Positions 1 to 7,375 are shown, numbered from the stretch's first letter. The stretch: 11,532 nt of DNA from Candidatus Methanogasteraceae archaeon UBA261 (GCA_002506015.1 DAWR01000152.1:1-11532), one strand, 5' to 3'. Notes: generated by a model not told the origin, from the sequence alone. Numbers and translations are program-made.

Positions 1-52
1 GTTTCTAAAACGTGAGTAGTTACCTTTTGGATTAAAATCCCTTTGCGGACCA

Positions 53-985
53 ATGCATAAAGAAGAGCTTGAATCATTGCTTAAATCCGACAATAAAAAC
101 GTTGCAAGCGCAGCATTTGAGATTCTGCATTCAATCGAACTGAAAGAACGAGAGAAAATAAAAATATTTAAAAAATTAAAAAAGAAGCCCGCCCCCACCA
201 AAACCAAGAGCGGCTACACTACCCCCTCTGGCGTAATGGATGCTGAAGATATGCTTGCGGATGCACATCTCGGAGCTCTCGTTGATCGGCTCAAATTTGT
301 ACCGGACAGTATCACAGTCGTTGATTATGGCTGCGGGAAGGGTGCGTTTCTTGGCAGAATGAAGGAAATCGGAAGAGAGCTTGGGAAGATACACTACATC
401 GGGGTGGACATTAGCAGAGGGAACCGGTATCTGGCAGGACTAACAGCAAAGAGCTGCGGCGTTGCAGACAAACTCAAGAGTTGCGATTTTATGAATCCAG
501 ATGAATTTTTCAGAAAAGATGTCAATATCGATCACGTCTTCTTTTCGCATGTGTTTCATGAGATATGTCTGAAGTATCTGCCAGAGCTCCTCTATCATCT
601 GCTCTCAAAGATGAAGGCAGGATCAAGAATCACAATTCTTGAACAGGTGACACTGGTGGAACCGGAGAGAGATTTTGTGACATGGGATGCAGATGATTTT
701 GACATGCTGTTTTCTGACTTTGCAGAAAGTTCTCCGCGTCCGCATCAAACAAGACGCGGTCATGAATTGATCAGTGTTGATCTGGAACGACTGGATACTG
801 ATGTAGACCTCGAATCGATGCGTAAACGGTGTCTAAAAGTCTACGAGCACAAAGAGAAGAAAGTGGGGGAAAAACTCAGAGCACATGGTTTGAGCGAGGC
901 TGAAGACCGATATCTATCTGCCCTTTACAAAAACATCAACTTGCAGTTAAATGAATATCTAAAATCGATAAGGATCGCTGAATGA
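53..985 (+). CDS. Class I SAM-dependent methyltransferase, unassigned family
   Basis: A 310-residue cytosolic protein with a Rossmann-type methyltransferase core. The SAM-binding motif I is VVDYGCGKGA (residues 89-98), the motif II acidic end is GVDIS (117-121), a CDF triplet (144-146) fits motif III, and the motif IV region is DHVFFSHVFHEI (160-171). The last has no NPPY or PPY signature, which argues against a typical DNA adenine methyltransferase. Residues 31-52 form a strongly basic, lysine-rich linker; residues 1-30 are probably helical. The C-terminal 90 residues are charged and helical. ATG 53 is the only start in frame, because a stop lies at 17-19 and no GTG or TTG intervenes; there is no clear ribosome binding site, so it may be weakly led or the last gene of an upstream operon. 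The substrate is unknown: small-molecule, RNA and protein methylation are all possible. The class call is sure, the role is not. Confidence 0.8.
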   Translation: MHKEELESLLKSDNKNVASAAFEILHSIELKEREKIKIFKKLKKKPAPTKTKSGYTTPSGVMDAEDMLADAHLGALVDRLKFVPDSITVVDYGCGKGAFLGRMKEIGRELGKIHYIGVDISRGNRYLAGLTAKSCGVADKLKSCDFMNPDEFFRKDVNIDHVFFSHVFHEICLKYLPELLYHLLSKMKAGSRITILEQVTLVEPERDFVTWDADDFDMLFSDFAESSPRPHQTRRGHELISVDLERLDTDVDLESMRKRCLKVYEHKEKKVGEKLRAHGLSEAEDRYLSALYKNINLQLNEYLKSIRIAE

Positions 986-1039
986 GCGTGATTACACCTC
1001 AATGCAGTTAAGCAGGAATGGTTGCTCGGCTGCGGAAGT

Positions 1040-1088
1040 CAAGTGCGGACTTGCAAGATTACAGGGATTGACATAGAAAACAATCTTG
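1040..1088. repeat. Two adjacent inverted repeats in the 986-1224 intergenic region
   Basis: CAAGT-GCGG-ACTTG (1040-1053) is a perfect five-pair hairpin. It is followed at once by CAAGATT (1054-1060), which pairs with AATCTTG (1082-1088) across 21 bases. They lie downstream of the methyltransferase stop and could be 3'-end structure of that transcript. No T-tract follows, and repeats of this size arise easily by chance, so function is uncertain. The rest of the 239-base gap shows no credible gene. Confidence 0.3.
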
Positions 1089-1171
1089 TGTAAATGGCTG
1101 CTCTGCCGCTGACACAAAACCGCACGCCGGTACCAACTCAAAAGAAGATCTGCAACGTATTTATGTAAATC

Positions 1172-1208
1172 AGAAAAAAGAAGTGCCCGCGACCGCAAAA
1201 GCCGCGGA
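1172..1208 (-). terminator. Hairpin plus T-tract after the full-length glutamate synthase gene
   Basis: Read on the minus strand, a CCGCG/CGCGG stem (1204-1208 with 1188-1192, 11-base loop) lies 17 bases past the stop codon of the minus-strand gene. It is followed by GCACTTCTTTTTT (about 1175-1187). The layout and tail closely match the hairpin after the paralogue at 4113-4150, which supports a terminator role for both. Archaeal termination mainly needs the T-tract; the hairpin may protect the 3' end. Confidence 0.55.
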
Positions 1209-1224
1209 GCCTCAATCAAAACGA

Positions 1225-2814
1225 CTATCCGTCCAGAATAGCCTCTGCCGCGTCCCGGTACGCATCCATCACGTAAGCGATTCCTGATACTTTTGTCGCC
1301 TCTTCTGTGAGTGACATCAGGTCCTCCCGCTTGAGCGTGGACAGATTGAACCTGCGTGACCCTGCCATCAGCTGCCTGAGACCAGTTCTAGTCTTCTGGC
1401 AGAACGAGTAGACTCCGAGTGCACCGAGCGGGATATCTTTCATGTCGCTTCCGAACTGGTGCGCGACATCCTCGTAGTAGATGAAGATCTCCTCTGCCTT
1501 GGTTCCATACTCAGAGACGGTCTTTGGCAGATCCTTATCCTCGATCCACTTTCCGATGTTCTTGCCGACAAAGCCCGGGATCATGAGAGCTCTGCCCATG
1601 CAGACCGCCTTGAAGTGTGGGGAACCCATAGCAAGCGCCTTGTAGATACCATCCTCACTTGAAAAGCCGCCAGCCATCGCAAGGTCAGGAACTCGCATTC
1701 CCTTGGCTTGCATCTTCTCTGCGAATTCGTAGACGAGCGACTGTAGATAGAACGTCGGAGTGCCCCATTCCTCCATCATGGGCCATGGGCTCATGCCTGT
1801 GCCGCCCGGTGCTCCGTCGAATGTCAGAAGGTCGATCTTTGCGTCAGAAGAATACTTCAGAGCCATCACAGTCTCGACCATCGAGTATGCGCCGGTCTTT
1901 AAGGTGATCCGGTCAAACCCGATCGATCGCAGGCGGTCAACCTCTTCCATGAACCCTTCTTCTGTCACGAAACCGAGCCTGGAGTGCCTCTCGAACTCCT
2001 TTATCGCGCCATCGCGGTACGCGTCAGCAACCGCGGGGTTCTCAGGATCAGGAGTCACCAGATACCCTCTCTTCTTCAGTTCAAGAGCGCGGTCTATCGT
2101 ATCGACCTTGATCTCTCCGCCGATACACTTTGCGCCCTGCCCCCATTTGAGTTCGATCGTGTCGATACCGTGCTTTGAGTAGATGTACTCTGCAACGCCG
2201 AGCCTTGTGTCCTCGACATTCATCTGGACAAGGATCTCGCCATAGCCCTGATGGAAACGGTTGTAGCTCTCGATCCTCCGATCCATCTCAGGAGATTCCG
2301 TGACCATGCCGTTGTTGTCCCGCTTCAGTTCAGGATCAATTCCGCAGACATTCTCGCCGCAGACAAGCGTGATTCCGGATATCGCCGCTCCTACTGCGAT
2401 ATGATCCCAGTTCTTCCGTGCGATCTCGGTTGAGCCGAGCGCGCCTGTGAAGATCGGGAGCGTCATCTTGACCTTATTGTCCCAGCCATATTCGGTCTCG
2501 GTGTTCACGTTCGGGAAGAGTGCGTTGTCAGGACTTGCCTCCATATATTTGGGAAGTCCATAAGCGCCAACAGCGTAGCCCTGGATGTTTAAGTGCGAGT
2601 AGTCTATCGGATAGTCTTTGTCAGCACCTGCGATAACAGATCCGAACGGACCCGGGTACAGTACCTCACGTCCTCTGAATGAAGATTTGAATACCTCACA
2701 GTTTCCGCGGCATCCGTCCACGCAGCGGGTACAGAGTCCGGACATCGGTACAACGCTTCTGGAGCGGTTGGATGTCTGTGTTGCGTCGTTTGAGTTTGGT
2801 GTTCTTAGATTCAT
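1225..2814 (-). CDS. Archaeal-type glutamate synthase FMN-domain protein
   Basis: A 529-residue protein of the FMN-binding glutamate synthase (GltB domain 2) family. In GltB this (beta/alpha)8 barrel carries FMN and converts 2-oxoglutarate plus ammonia to glutamate; in many archaea it is encoded as a separate protein. Visible hallmarks are GQGAKCIGGE (226-235), which matches the family's GQGAK.G.GG core, LKTGAY (305-310), DLLTFDGAPGGTGMSPW (328-344) and the MAGGF loop (380-384). The N-terminus has a C-X2-C-X3-C-X3-C set (C28, C31, C35, C39), likely an added metal or Fe-S site, and a second pair lies in VCGENVCG (151-158). No amidotransferase or NADPH-binding subunit is encoded nearby, so ammonia and electron donors must come from elsewhere. 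The ATG at 2814 follows AGAGG with good spacing and a TATA box about 85 bases upstream. Strict substrate specificity is not proven; some members may have other FMN-dependent roles. Confidence 0.85.
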   Translation of the reverse strand: MNLRTPNSNDATQTSNRSRSVVPMSGLCTRCVDGCRGNCEVFKSSFRGREVLYPGPFGSVIAGADKDYPIDYSHLNIQGYAVGAYGLPKYMEASPDNALFPNVNTETEYGWDNKVKMTLPIFTGALGSTEIARKNWDHIAVGAAISGITLVCGENVCGIDPELKRDNNGMVTESPEMDRRIESYNRFHQGYGEILVQMNVEDTRLGVAEYIYSKHGIDTIELKWGQGAKCIGGEIKVDTIDRALELKKRGYLVTPDPENPAVADAYRDGAIKEFERHSRLGFVTEEGFMEEVDRLRSIGFDRITLKTGAYSMVETVMALKYSSDAKIDLLTFDGAPGGTGMSPWPMMEEWGTPTFYLQSLVYEFAEKMQAKGMRVPDLAMAGGFSSEDGIYKALAMGSPHFKAVCMGRALMIPGFVGKNIGKWIEDKDLPKTVSEYGTKAEEIFIYYEDVAHQFGSDMKDIPLGALGVYSFCQKTRTGLRQLMAGSRRFNLSTLKREDLMSLTEEATKVSGIAYVMDAYRDAAEAILDG

Positions 2815-2893
2815 GCCTTATACCTCTTTTATAGTTATAAGTTCATGTATGTGACGGCATATACTTGCCGACTGTGAACTATTGATGCACCCC

Positions 2894-2902
2894 TATATAA
2901 AT
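2894..2902 (-). promoter_or_regulatory. TATA box of the full-length glutamate synthase gene
   Basis: On the minus strand the sequence GGATTTATATAGGG is a near-ideal archaeal TATA element. Transcription would start about 25 bases downstream (near 2870), giving a leader of roughly 55 bases before the ATG at 2814. It lies back to back with the plus-strand promoter at 2930-2959, so the two paralogues share one divergent control region. Confidence 0.6.
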
Positions 2903-2929
2903 CCACTCCACAAAAGAAAAATCGGCGGA

Positions 2930-2959
2930 TTTTTACCACAATATTTATATTGGATGGTA
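2930..2959 (+). promoter_or_regulatory. TATA box inside a palindrome, candidate operator of the truncated paralogue
   Basis: CAATAT-TT-ATATTG (2939-2952) is a perfect six-pair palindrome that contains a TATA-like element. It is flanked by TTTTTACCA (2930-2938) on the left and GGTA (2956-2959) on the right, so TACC and GGTA bracket the TATA box symmetrically. TTTTTACCA recurs exactly at 4203-4211 in front of nrpR. This would suit a repressor that blocks TATA-binding protein. The binding protein is not known; NrpR is an inference. Confidence 0.45.
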
Positions 2960-3039
2960 CGGCAAAGGGATGGTGATTGTAATGTTGATGTTTATGTATA
3001 ATTAACAGGTAGCCACATTCCGGGAATCTCGAATGGCGG

Positions 3040-4092
3040 GTGAAACTGTATCAGGACTGGCAGCGAGACGGCTACGCCGGAACCATTGTCCAGGCGAACG
3101 TCGAGGATACTGGTCTTGGTGTTCAGGAGTATGCGCTCAAGAAACTGGGTATCGAGATCGTTGAACTCAAATGGGGGCAGGGTGCAAAGGACATCGGCGG
3201 CGAGGTCAAGATAAAGGACCTTGCGAAAGCACAGATGCTCAAGTCCAGAGGATATGTGGTCTTCCCGGATCCGAGCGACCCTGAAGTAATCGAGGCATTC
3301 AAGCGAGGGGTCTTCTCGGAGTTCGAACGGCACTCACGGGTCGGAATGGTCACAGAAGACGGCTTCATGGACCGGGTGCAGGAACTTCGGAGCGCAGGCG
3401 CAAAACACGTCTTCTTAAAGACCGGAGCATACCGACCCGCGGATCTTGCACGGGCGATCAAGTTCGCATCAAAGGCAAAGATCGACCTCCTCACCGTTGA
3501 TGCGGCAGGCGGCGGCACAGGCATGAGCCCGTGGAGAATGATGAACGAATGGGGAATGCCACAGGTCGAGATCTACTCGCTGCTCTACCAGTACGAAGAC
3601 AAACTTGCGAATATGGGCGAGTACGTGCCTGACATTGCGCCAGCAGGTGGCATCATCTTTGAGGATCAGGCATACAAGGGACTGGCAATCGGTGCACCGT
3701 ACTTCAAGATCATCGGCATGGCACGAGGACCAATCGCTGCCGCGATGGTCGGGAAGACGATCGGCAAAGCCGTTAAGAGTAAGGAAGTACCGGTCTACAT
3801 CTCACGCTTTGGGCGGACGATTGAGGATATCTTCGTCACATCGACTGAACTGAAGCACAGGTTCGGTGCGGACTTTGATTCTATTCCTGCGGGTGCGATC
3901 GGTCTCTACACATACATGCAGAGGATCGCGCAGAGAATGCGGCAGTTGATGGCTGGGAACCGGAAGTTCGGGCTATCGTACATCGAGCGTGGCGATATCG
4001 CAGCGCTCACGAAGGATGCTGCCGATATTAGCGGGATACCGTACATTATGGATGTGGACGCAGACGAGGTTGAGACGATACTGAACGGGTAG
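3040..4092 (+). CDS. N-terminally truncated paralogue of the glutamate synthase FMN-domain protein
   Basis: A 350-residue reading frame that aligns without gaps of note to residues 180-529 of the paralogue at 1225-2814. Shared signatures include QANVEDTGLGVQEY, ELKWGQGAKDIGGE, LKTGAY and DLLTVDAAGGGTGMSPW, and the C-termini match to the end (ETILNG against EAILDG). About 180 N-terminal residues are missing, including the four-cysteine cluster and the first part of the FMN barrel. In-frame codons between the stop at 3010-3012 and the GTG at 3040 (ending LEWR) may still be family sequence, so the GTG is just the first usable start; it has no convincing ribosome binding site. The remaining frame has no stops or shifts, so the loss is recent, the short protein is still used, or the join is an assembly artefact. 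A fold without the barrel's first strands is unlikely to be active alone; a pseudogene is quite possible. Confidence 0.65.
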   Translation: MKLYQDWQRDGYAGTIVQANVEDTGLGVQEYALKKLGIEIVELKWGQGAKDIGGEVKIKDLAKAQMLKSRGYVVFPDPSDPEVIEAFKRGVFSEFERHSRVGMVTEDGFMDRVQELRSAGAKHVFLKTGAYRPADLARAIKFASKAKIDLLTVDAAGGGTGMSPWRMMNEWGMPQVEIYSLLYQYEDKLANMGEYVPDIAPAGGIIFEDQAYKGLAIGAPYFKIIGMARGPIAAAMVGKTIGKAVKSKEVPVYISRFGRTIEDIFVTSTELKHRFGADFDSIPAGAIGLYTYMQRIAQRMRQLMAGNRKFGLSYIERGDIAALTKDAADISGIPYIMDVDADEVETILNG

Positions 4093-4112
4093 AGTCAGTG
4101 TGAAGTTGCAAA

Positions 4113-4150
4113 GGCAAAGTCCTCCCGGATTTTGCCGCACTTTTATTTTT
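4113..4150 (+). terminator. Strong hairpin plus T-rich tail after the truncated paralogue
   Basis: GGCAAAGTCC (4113-4122) pairs with GGATTTTGCC (4127-4136) over ten positions with one G-T wobble and a TCCC loop. It is followed by GCACTTTTATTTTTT. This is the most stable short hairpin seen in the window. It sits 20 bases past the stop codon and just upstream of the nrpR promoter, so it should insulate nrpR from read-through. Confidence 0.7.
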
Positions 4151-4155
4151 TAACG

Positions 4156-4163
4156 TTTATAGT
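4156..4163 (+). promoter_or_regulatory. Candidate TATA box of the nrpR-like gene
   Basis: TTTATAGT lies about 75 bases before the ATG at 4232. With the usual 25-base spacing, transcription would begin near 4185 and leave a leader of about 45 bases that contains the palindrome at 4206-4218. Confidence 0.4.
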
Positions 4164-4205
4164 CAAACAGACCAAAGTGGCGATCTCGCCCGTCCGTTAA
4201 TGTTT

Positions 4206-4218
4206 TTACCATTGGTAA
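4206..4218. promoter_or_regulatory. Interrupted palindrome TTACC-ATT-GGTAA, candidate autoregulatory operator
   Basis: A perfect 5+3+5 inverted repeat ends 13 bases before the nrpR-like start codon, downstream of the predicted transcription start, where a bound repressor would block elongation or translation. It includes most of the TTTTTACCA word also found at 2930-2938. Known NrpR sites (GGAA-N6-TTCC in Methanococcus, GGTA-N6-TACC in Methanosarcina, from memory) have similar letters but the opposite half-site order or a different spacing, so self-binding by NrpR is only a hypothesis. Confidence 0.4.
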
Positions 4219-4231
4219 GAACAGAGATACT

Positions 4232-5208
4232 ATGACCTCCTCTGATGACCCCCATATACAGCGTAAACTGATAGAAATTCTACGCGTGATCGACGAGAAC
4301 CGGGGTGTTGGTGCACGGATCATTTCAGATGCTCTTAAGGAGCGGGCTATCCTCTTGGAGAACGCGGCGTGCGATACCACCTGCGCATCCTTGACGAGCG
4401 GGGGTTAACCAAAGGGCACGGATATGCCGGCAGGACGATCACCGAGCGCGGCAGAATGGAGATCGAAGAGGCGCTGGTTCAGGATCGTACAGGGTTTGTG
4501 CTCACCCAAATCGAAAAGATGATCTACCAGACCGATTTTGACCTTACGTCAAAGACGGGGCAGGTAATTGCAAACATAACCACAATCAAAGAGAAGGATC
4601 TCGATGACGCACTCGGAATCCTGCGGTATCTGGCAGAGCACGGCATGGGCTGCCGGATTAAGGTAATCGCGGGAGGCACACCCAACTCTGCAACCCCGAT
4701 TCCTGATGACCATATCGGAATTGCAACGATCTGCAGCATAACCTGCGACGGGATTCTTCTGAAACACGGAATCCCAGTCAACATCAACTACGGCGGCATG
4801 TTGCGGTTCGCTAGAAATCAGGCGTCGCACTATACCGATCTGATTGCGTATTCGGGCACAACAATCGACCCGATGAAGATATTCCTGTCACGGAAGACTA
4901 CCTCGGTTCTAGATATAGTCGAGACCGGGGATGGACTTCTGCTTGCAAATGTACGAGCAGTCCCGGATTTAGCCAGAAACGAAGCATCAGATATCCTGGA
5001 TCGTGTTGTAGAGGCAGGCATCATCGATTACGTTGAGATCGGAGACCCTCACAGTCCGGTTCTCGGTGCGCCTGTTGCTGCGGGCATGACCGGAATCTCG
5101 GTATCCGCCGGACTGAATTCAATTGCTGCCATTCAGGAGGTGGGAATCGGGGTTGCTGTTGAACCGGTTGCTGCGGTGATGGACTATTCGGAGTTTGAGG
5201 TGGTGTGA
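4232..5208 (+). CDS. nrpR: NrpR-like transcriptional repressor (HTH + DUF128), frameshifted
   Basis: NrpR is the archaeal repressor of nitrogen assimilation genes; 2-oxoglutarate releases it from DNA. The N-terminal winged helix starts at ATG 4232 (MTSSDDPHIQRKLIEILRVI, then IISDALKER) and runs into nonsense with a stop at 4406-4408. The continuation GYPLGERGVRYHLRILDERG is in another frame. Adding one G to the GGG at 4344-4346 joins the frames into a 325-residue protein, so a one-base deletion in a short G run is the likely cause. If real, only the 279-residue part from GTG 4369 could be translated, with the DNA-binding helices broken. The remainder is a single DUF128/NrpR domain (for example GTPNSATPIPDDHIGIATIC, NINYGGMLRF and the GAPVAAGMTGISVSAGLN end). 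One HTH plus one domain is the NrpRI-type layout; Methanothermobacter-type proteins have two domains. It lies next to two glutamate synthase paralogues, fitting nitrogen control. Confidence 0.8.
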
Positions 5209-5267
5209 AGATGGGGTGCTTTGCCGCGGTCATTTTTAGTGGTTTTGATAGGAGCGGGGTTTATTCT

Positions 5268-5981
5268 TTAAACCTGACCTCCGCGACGCTGAATAGGTAT
5301 TCCGTTATGATCAAAGCAATCATCCGCGGTGCCTGGCAGAGCCTTTATGAATCGCTGAAGCATATCCGAATCGTCTTGAAATACAGTCATCCAGATGCTC
5401 CAGTAAGCATGGCCAGTCATTGTGTATACTGTTAGTTCGCGAAAATCATCATTATCATTTTGAGAAAGAAGATCTTTGGTTCGAACGGCAATGTTCCAAA
5501 CGTCTCTGCGGTTTAGCCATCGGCGATCAGAAGCTTTCAGGTCATTAAGTGGACGCTTGTCTAATCCTGTTAGTTCAATAGTTGCATTTGCTTTACTCTG
5601 CAACTCCGCACTCAGCTCAATAGAGGGGGTTATTATTCCACCCTCCGAATAATTAAATGCGCGAAATGTATTATCCTTGTCCGGCCAGAAGTAATCATCC
5701 GGAACAACATCTTTGTTGCCTTTTGTTGAGTTGCAGTTTGGACATGCCAAGAGAAAGTTATGCCAATCCAACTCACGTTCCTGGATATTCTCATCTGAAC
5801 CTTCGGGTTTCTTGGGCGTCACATGCTCAACAGCTAACGATGAATCCAAATGCATTTCACAATAGGAGCAGGTTTCTCCAAGCCTTTCGATAAGTTTTCC
5901 TCGTGCATCCTGGTATTTATGAAAATTGATTTCGTTCCCGGATGTATCAGTTGGTATGGGACCTTTATTGACGGGGCGCAC
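5268..5981 (-). CDS. ptuB: Septu defence HNH endonuclease PtuB
   Basis: A 237-residue nuclease with an HNH/zinc-finger fold: C38-X2-C41, the EH pair at 52-53 (AVEHVTPKK), N75 in WHNFLLAC, and C80-X2-C83 followed by N84 and K87. The opening MRPVNKGPIPT, the CSYCE motif and the FWPDKDNTFRAFNYSEGG block (98-115) are typical of the PtuB/retron-associated HNH family. In Septu, PtuA binds and restrains PtuB, and infection triggers nucleic-acid cutting. Its GTG start overlaps the ptuA stop by one base (TAGTG), and AGAGAGG directly upstream gives a ribosome binding site, so translation is coupled. It is convergent with the nrpR-like gene, 59 bases apart. All visible catalytic and zinc residues are present, so an active enzyme is expected. 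Functional tests of this archaeal copy are not known to me. Confidence 0.88.
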   Translation of the reverse strand: MRPVNKGPIPTDTSGNEINFHKYQDARGKLIERLGETCSYCEMHLDSSLAVEHVTPKKPEGSDENIQERELDWHNFLLACPNCNSTKGNKDVVPDDYFWPDKDNTFRAFNYSEGGIITPSIELSAELQSKANATIELTGLDKRPLNDLKASDRRWLNRRDVWNIAVRTKDLLSQNDNDDFRELTVYTMTGHAYWSIWMTVFQDDSDMLQRFIKALPGTADDCFDHNGIPIQRRGGQV

Positions 5982-7309
5982 TATCCTCTCTCCGGTTTTG
6001 ATTTACCCATGCCTGCTGCCACCCGCTCCATTTCAAGAAATGCATGGTATGCCTGGTTATCACTGAAAGGAGCGGACAACCCATCCAGTTTTCGTTTAAG
6101 CTCTTCTTTTTTTTGCAGATCAGAATCCTTTGCTTCCTGAAGCAACAGATAATACTCTTTAGCAGCGGAGTACATCTCTTGATAACGATAACTCCGCTGA
6201 GGCACTTCAACCCTCATCACGTCTTCTGTAATATCTTCAATGCTCTTACTGCTGTATTCGCCTTTTGGGGAAGGCTCTGCAATTTTTTGATTAGGACTGA
6301 TGGTTGATTCGTCATTAATCTCATTGAGATCAATAACTTCTCCCGGATCGAGCGACTGTAAGATAAAGGGTGAATGAGTTGTTGCAATGAACTGAATATT
6401 TGGAAATGCTCTTTGCAAATCGCCGACGACACGACGTTGCCATTGTGGGTGAAGATGGAGGTCAATTTCATCGATAAGTACGACACCGGAACTTTCTGTT
6501 GCAGCATTTGCACTCAGATGGGGGTTCAGACGAGCTGCACGATGCGCAATATCCGCGACCATAGCAACCATATTTCGATAACCGTCACTCAGGTTATCAA
6601 ACAGGCAATAACCGTAATCTTCAAACACAATCATCATTGCGTCGTTAGCCACATCGTAATAGAAATGTTTTGCGCCTGGAATGCATATTTTAGTGGCTCC
6701 ACGCACGGCTTCCAAAACTTCGATTTTTTTATTAGTCTGTATGGCGGAGAGCTCTAATTGTTTGAACCATTTCTCAAAAAGATGGTGATCCGACTTCGGA
6801 TCCATGCAATTTCGATACCCAACCGTTCTTGAATCGGGCTTCCCGATTGTGACTTTTCGATGTATATCCCACAATCGTCCAGTACCATAGTACAGCAAAA
6901 CGGGAAGTCCTACATCTTCCCCGTTACTGACAGCCGTCAGATCATCCGCCCCAATCTGCGTAAGCTCACGAGCCTCTTTGCCCCGGTCTCCTAACTTTCT
7001 TTTCCATTTGATGTCTTTTTCATGTAAAGTTCCCTGTGCATTCAGAAATGTCGGTTTCTGTTGCTCCATTGTAACCTGGTCGTATTTTTCAAATATCCTC
7101 AGTCTGGCATCTTTTTTCTTAATTCCGCCTATTATGGCTCCCTCTTGAGATTTTGGAATATAGGTTCCAAGCATGACTGCCAATGCATCGAGTACGGATG
7201 TTTTCCCTGATGCATTATCCCCAATCAAAACCGTAAAATCCGGGTGAAATTGGAATGTATAATCCTCAAATTTACGAAAATTGTGTAATTGAAGAGTGTG
7301 TATTTTCAT
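5981..7309 (-). CDS. ptuA: Septu defence ATPase PtuA
   Basis: A 442-residue ABC/SMC-like ATPase of the AAA_21/OLD group. From ATG 7309: N-terminal LHNFRKFEDY, Walker A GDNASGKT (30-37), LLYYGTGRLW (138-147), signature-like LSDGYRN (240-246), Walker B VVLIDEID (276-283) with catalytic E281, and the ATTHSP switch histidine (H312). The segment SIEDITEDVMRVEVPQRS (356-373) is characteristic of PtuA. Without coiled-coil arms or TOPRIM nuclease domain it is not a true OLD protein; paired with the HNH gene it fits type I Septu. A longer reading from 7360 is possible, but ATG 7309 has AAGGGGA four bases upstream and begins exactly at the family's usual start. PtuA and PtuB probably form a complex that senses phage and releases nuclease activity. 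A/T-rich codons compared with neighbouring hisF suggest acquisition by transfer. No reverse transcriptase is present, so this is not a complete retron. Confidence 0.9.
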   Translation of the reverse strand: MKIHTLQLHNFRKFEDYTFQFHPDFTVLIGDNASGKTSVLDALAVMLGTYIPKSQEGAIIGGIKKKDARLRIFEKYDQVTMEQQKPTFLNAQGTLHEKDIKWKRKLGDRGKEARELTQIGADDLTAVSNGEDVGLPVLLYYGTGRLWDIHRKVTIGKPDSRTVGYRNCMDPKSDHHLFEKWFKQLELSAIQTNKKIEVLEAVRGATKICIPGAKHFYYDVANDAMMIVFEDYGYCLFDNLSDGYRNMVAMVADIAHRAARLNPHLSANAATESSGVVLIDEIDLHLHPQWQRRVVGDLQRAFPNIQFIATTHSPFILQSLDPGEVIDLNEINDESTISPNQKIAEPSPKGEYSSKSIEDITEDVMRVEVPQRSYRYQEMYSAAKEYYLLLQEAKDSDLQKKEELKRKLDGLSAPFSDNQAYHAFLEMERVAAGMGKSKPERG

Positions 7310-7375
7310 CAAATCCCCTTCTGTGCGTTTCTTTTTCCTGCGATTGTTGAATGCTGGCAATTGATGTGGAGATCC

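Noticed and set aside
1..52. Short palindrome GGATT-AA-AATCC at 29-40 as an operator
   Set aside because: Only five pairs, A/T-rich, and too close to the window edge to see the promoter.
992..1219. A 75-residue minus-strand reading frame after the glutamate synthase gene
   Set aside because: Composition looks random, there is no ribosome binding site, and the presumed terminator lies within it.
4206..4218. Canonical NrpR operator
   Set aside because: The half-site order (TACC then GGTA, 3-base gap) is not the GGTA-N6-TACC or GGAA-N6-TTCC layout recalled for known NrpR sites, so it is listed only as a candidate operator.
4344..4370. Programmed ribosomal frameshift in nrpR
   Set aside because: No slippery heptamer, downstream hairpin or precedent in the family; a missing G in a short run is simpler.
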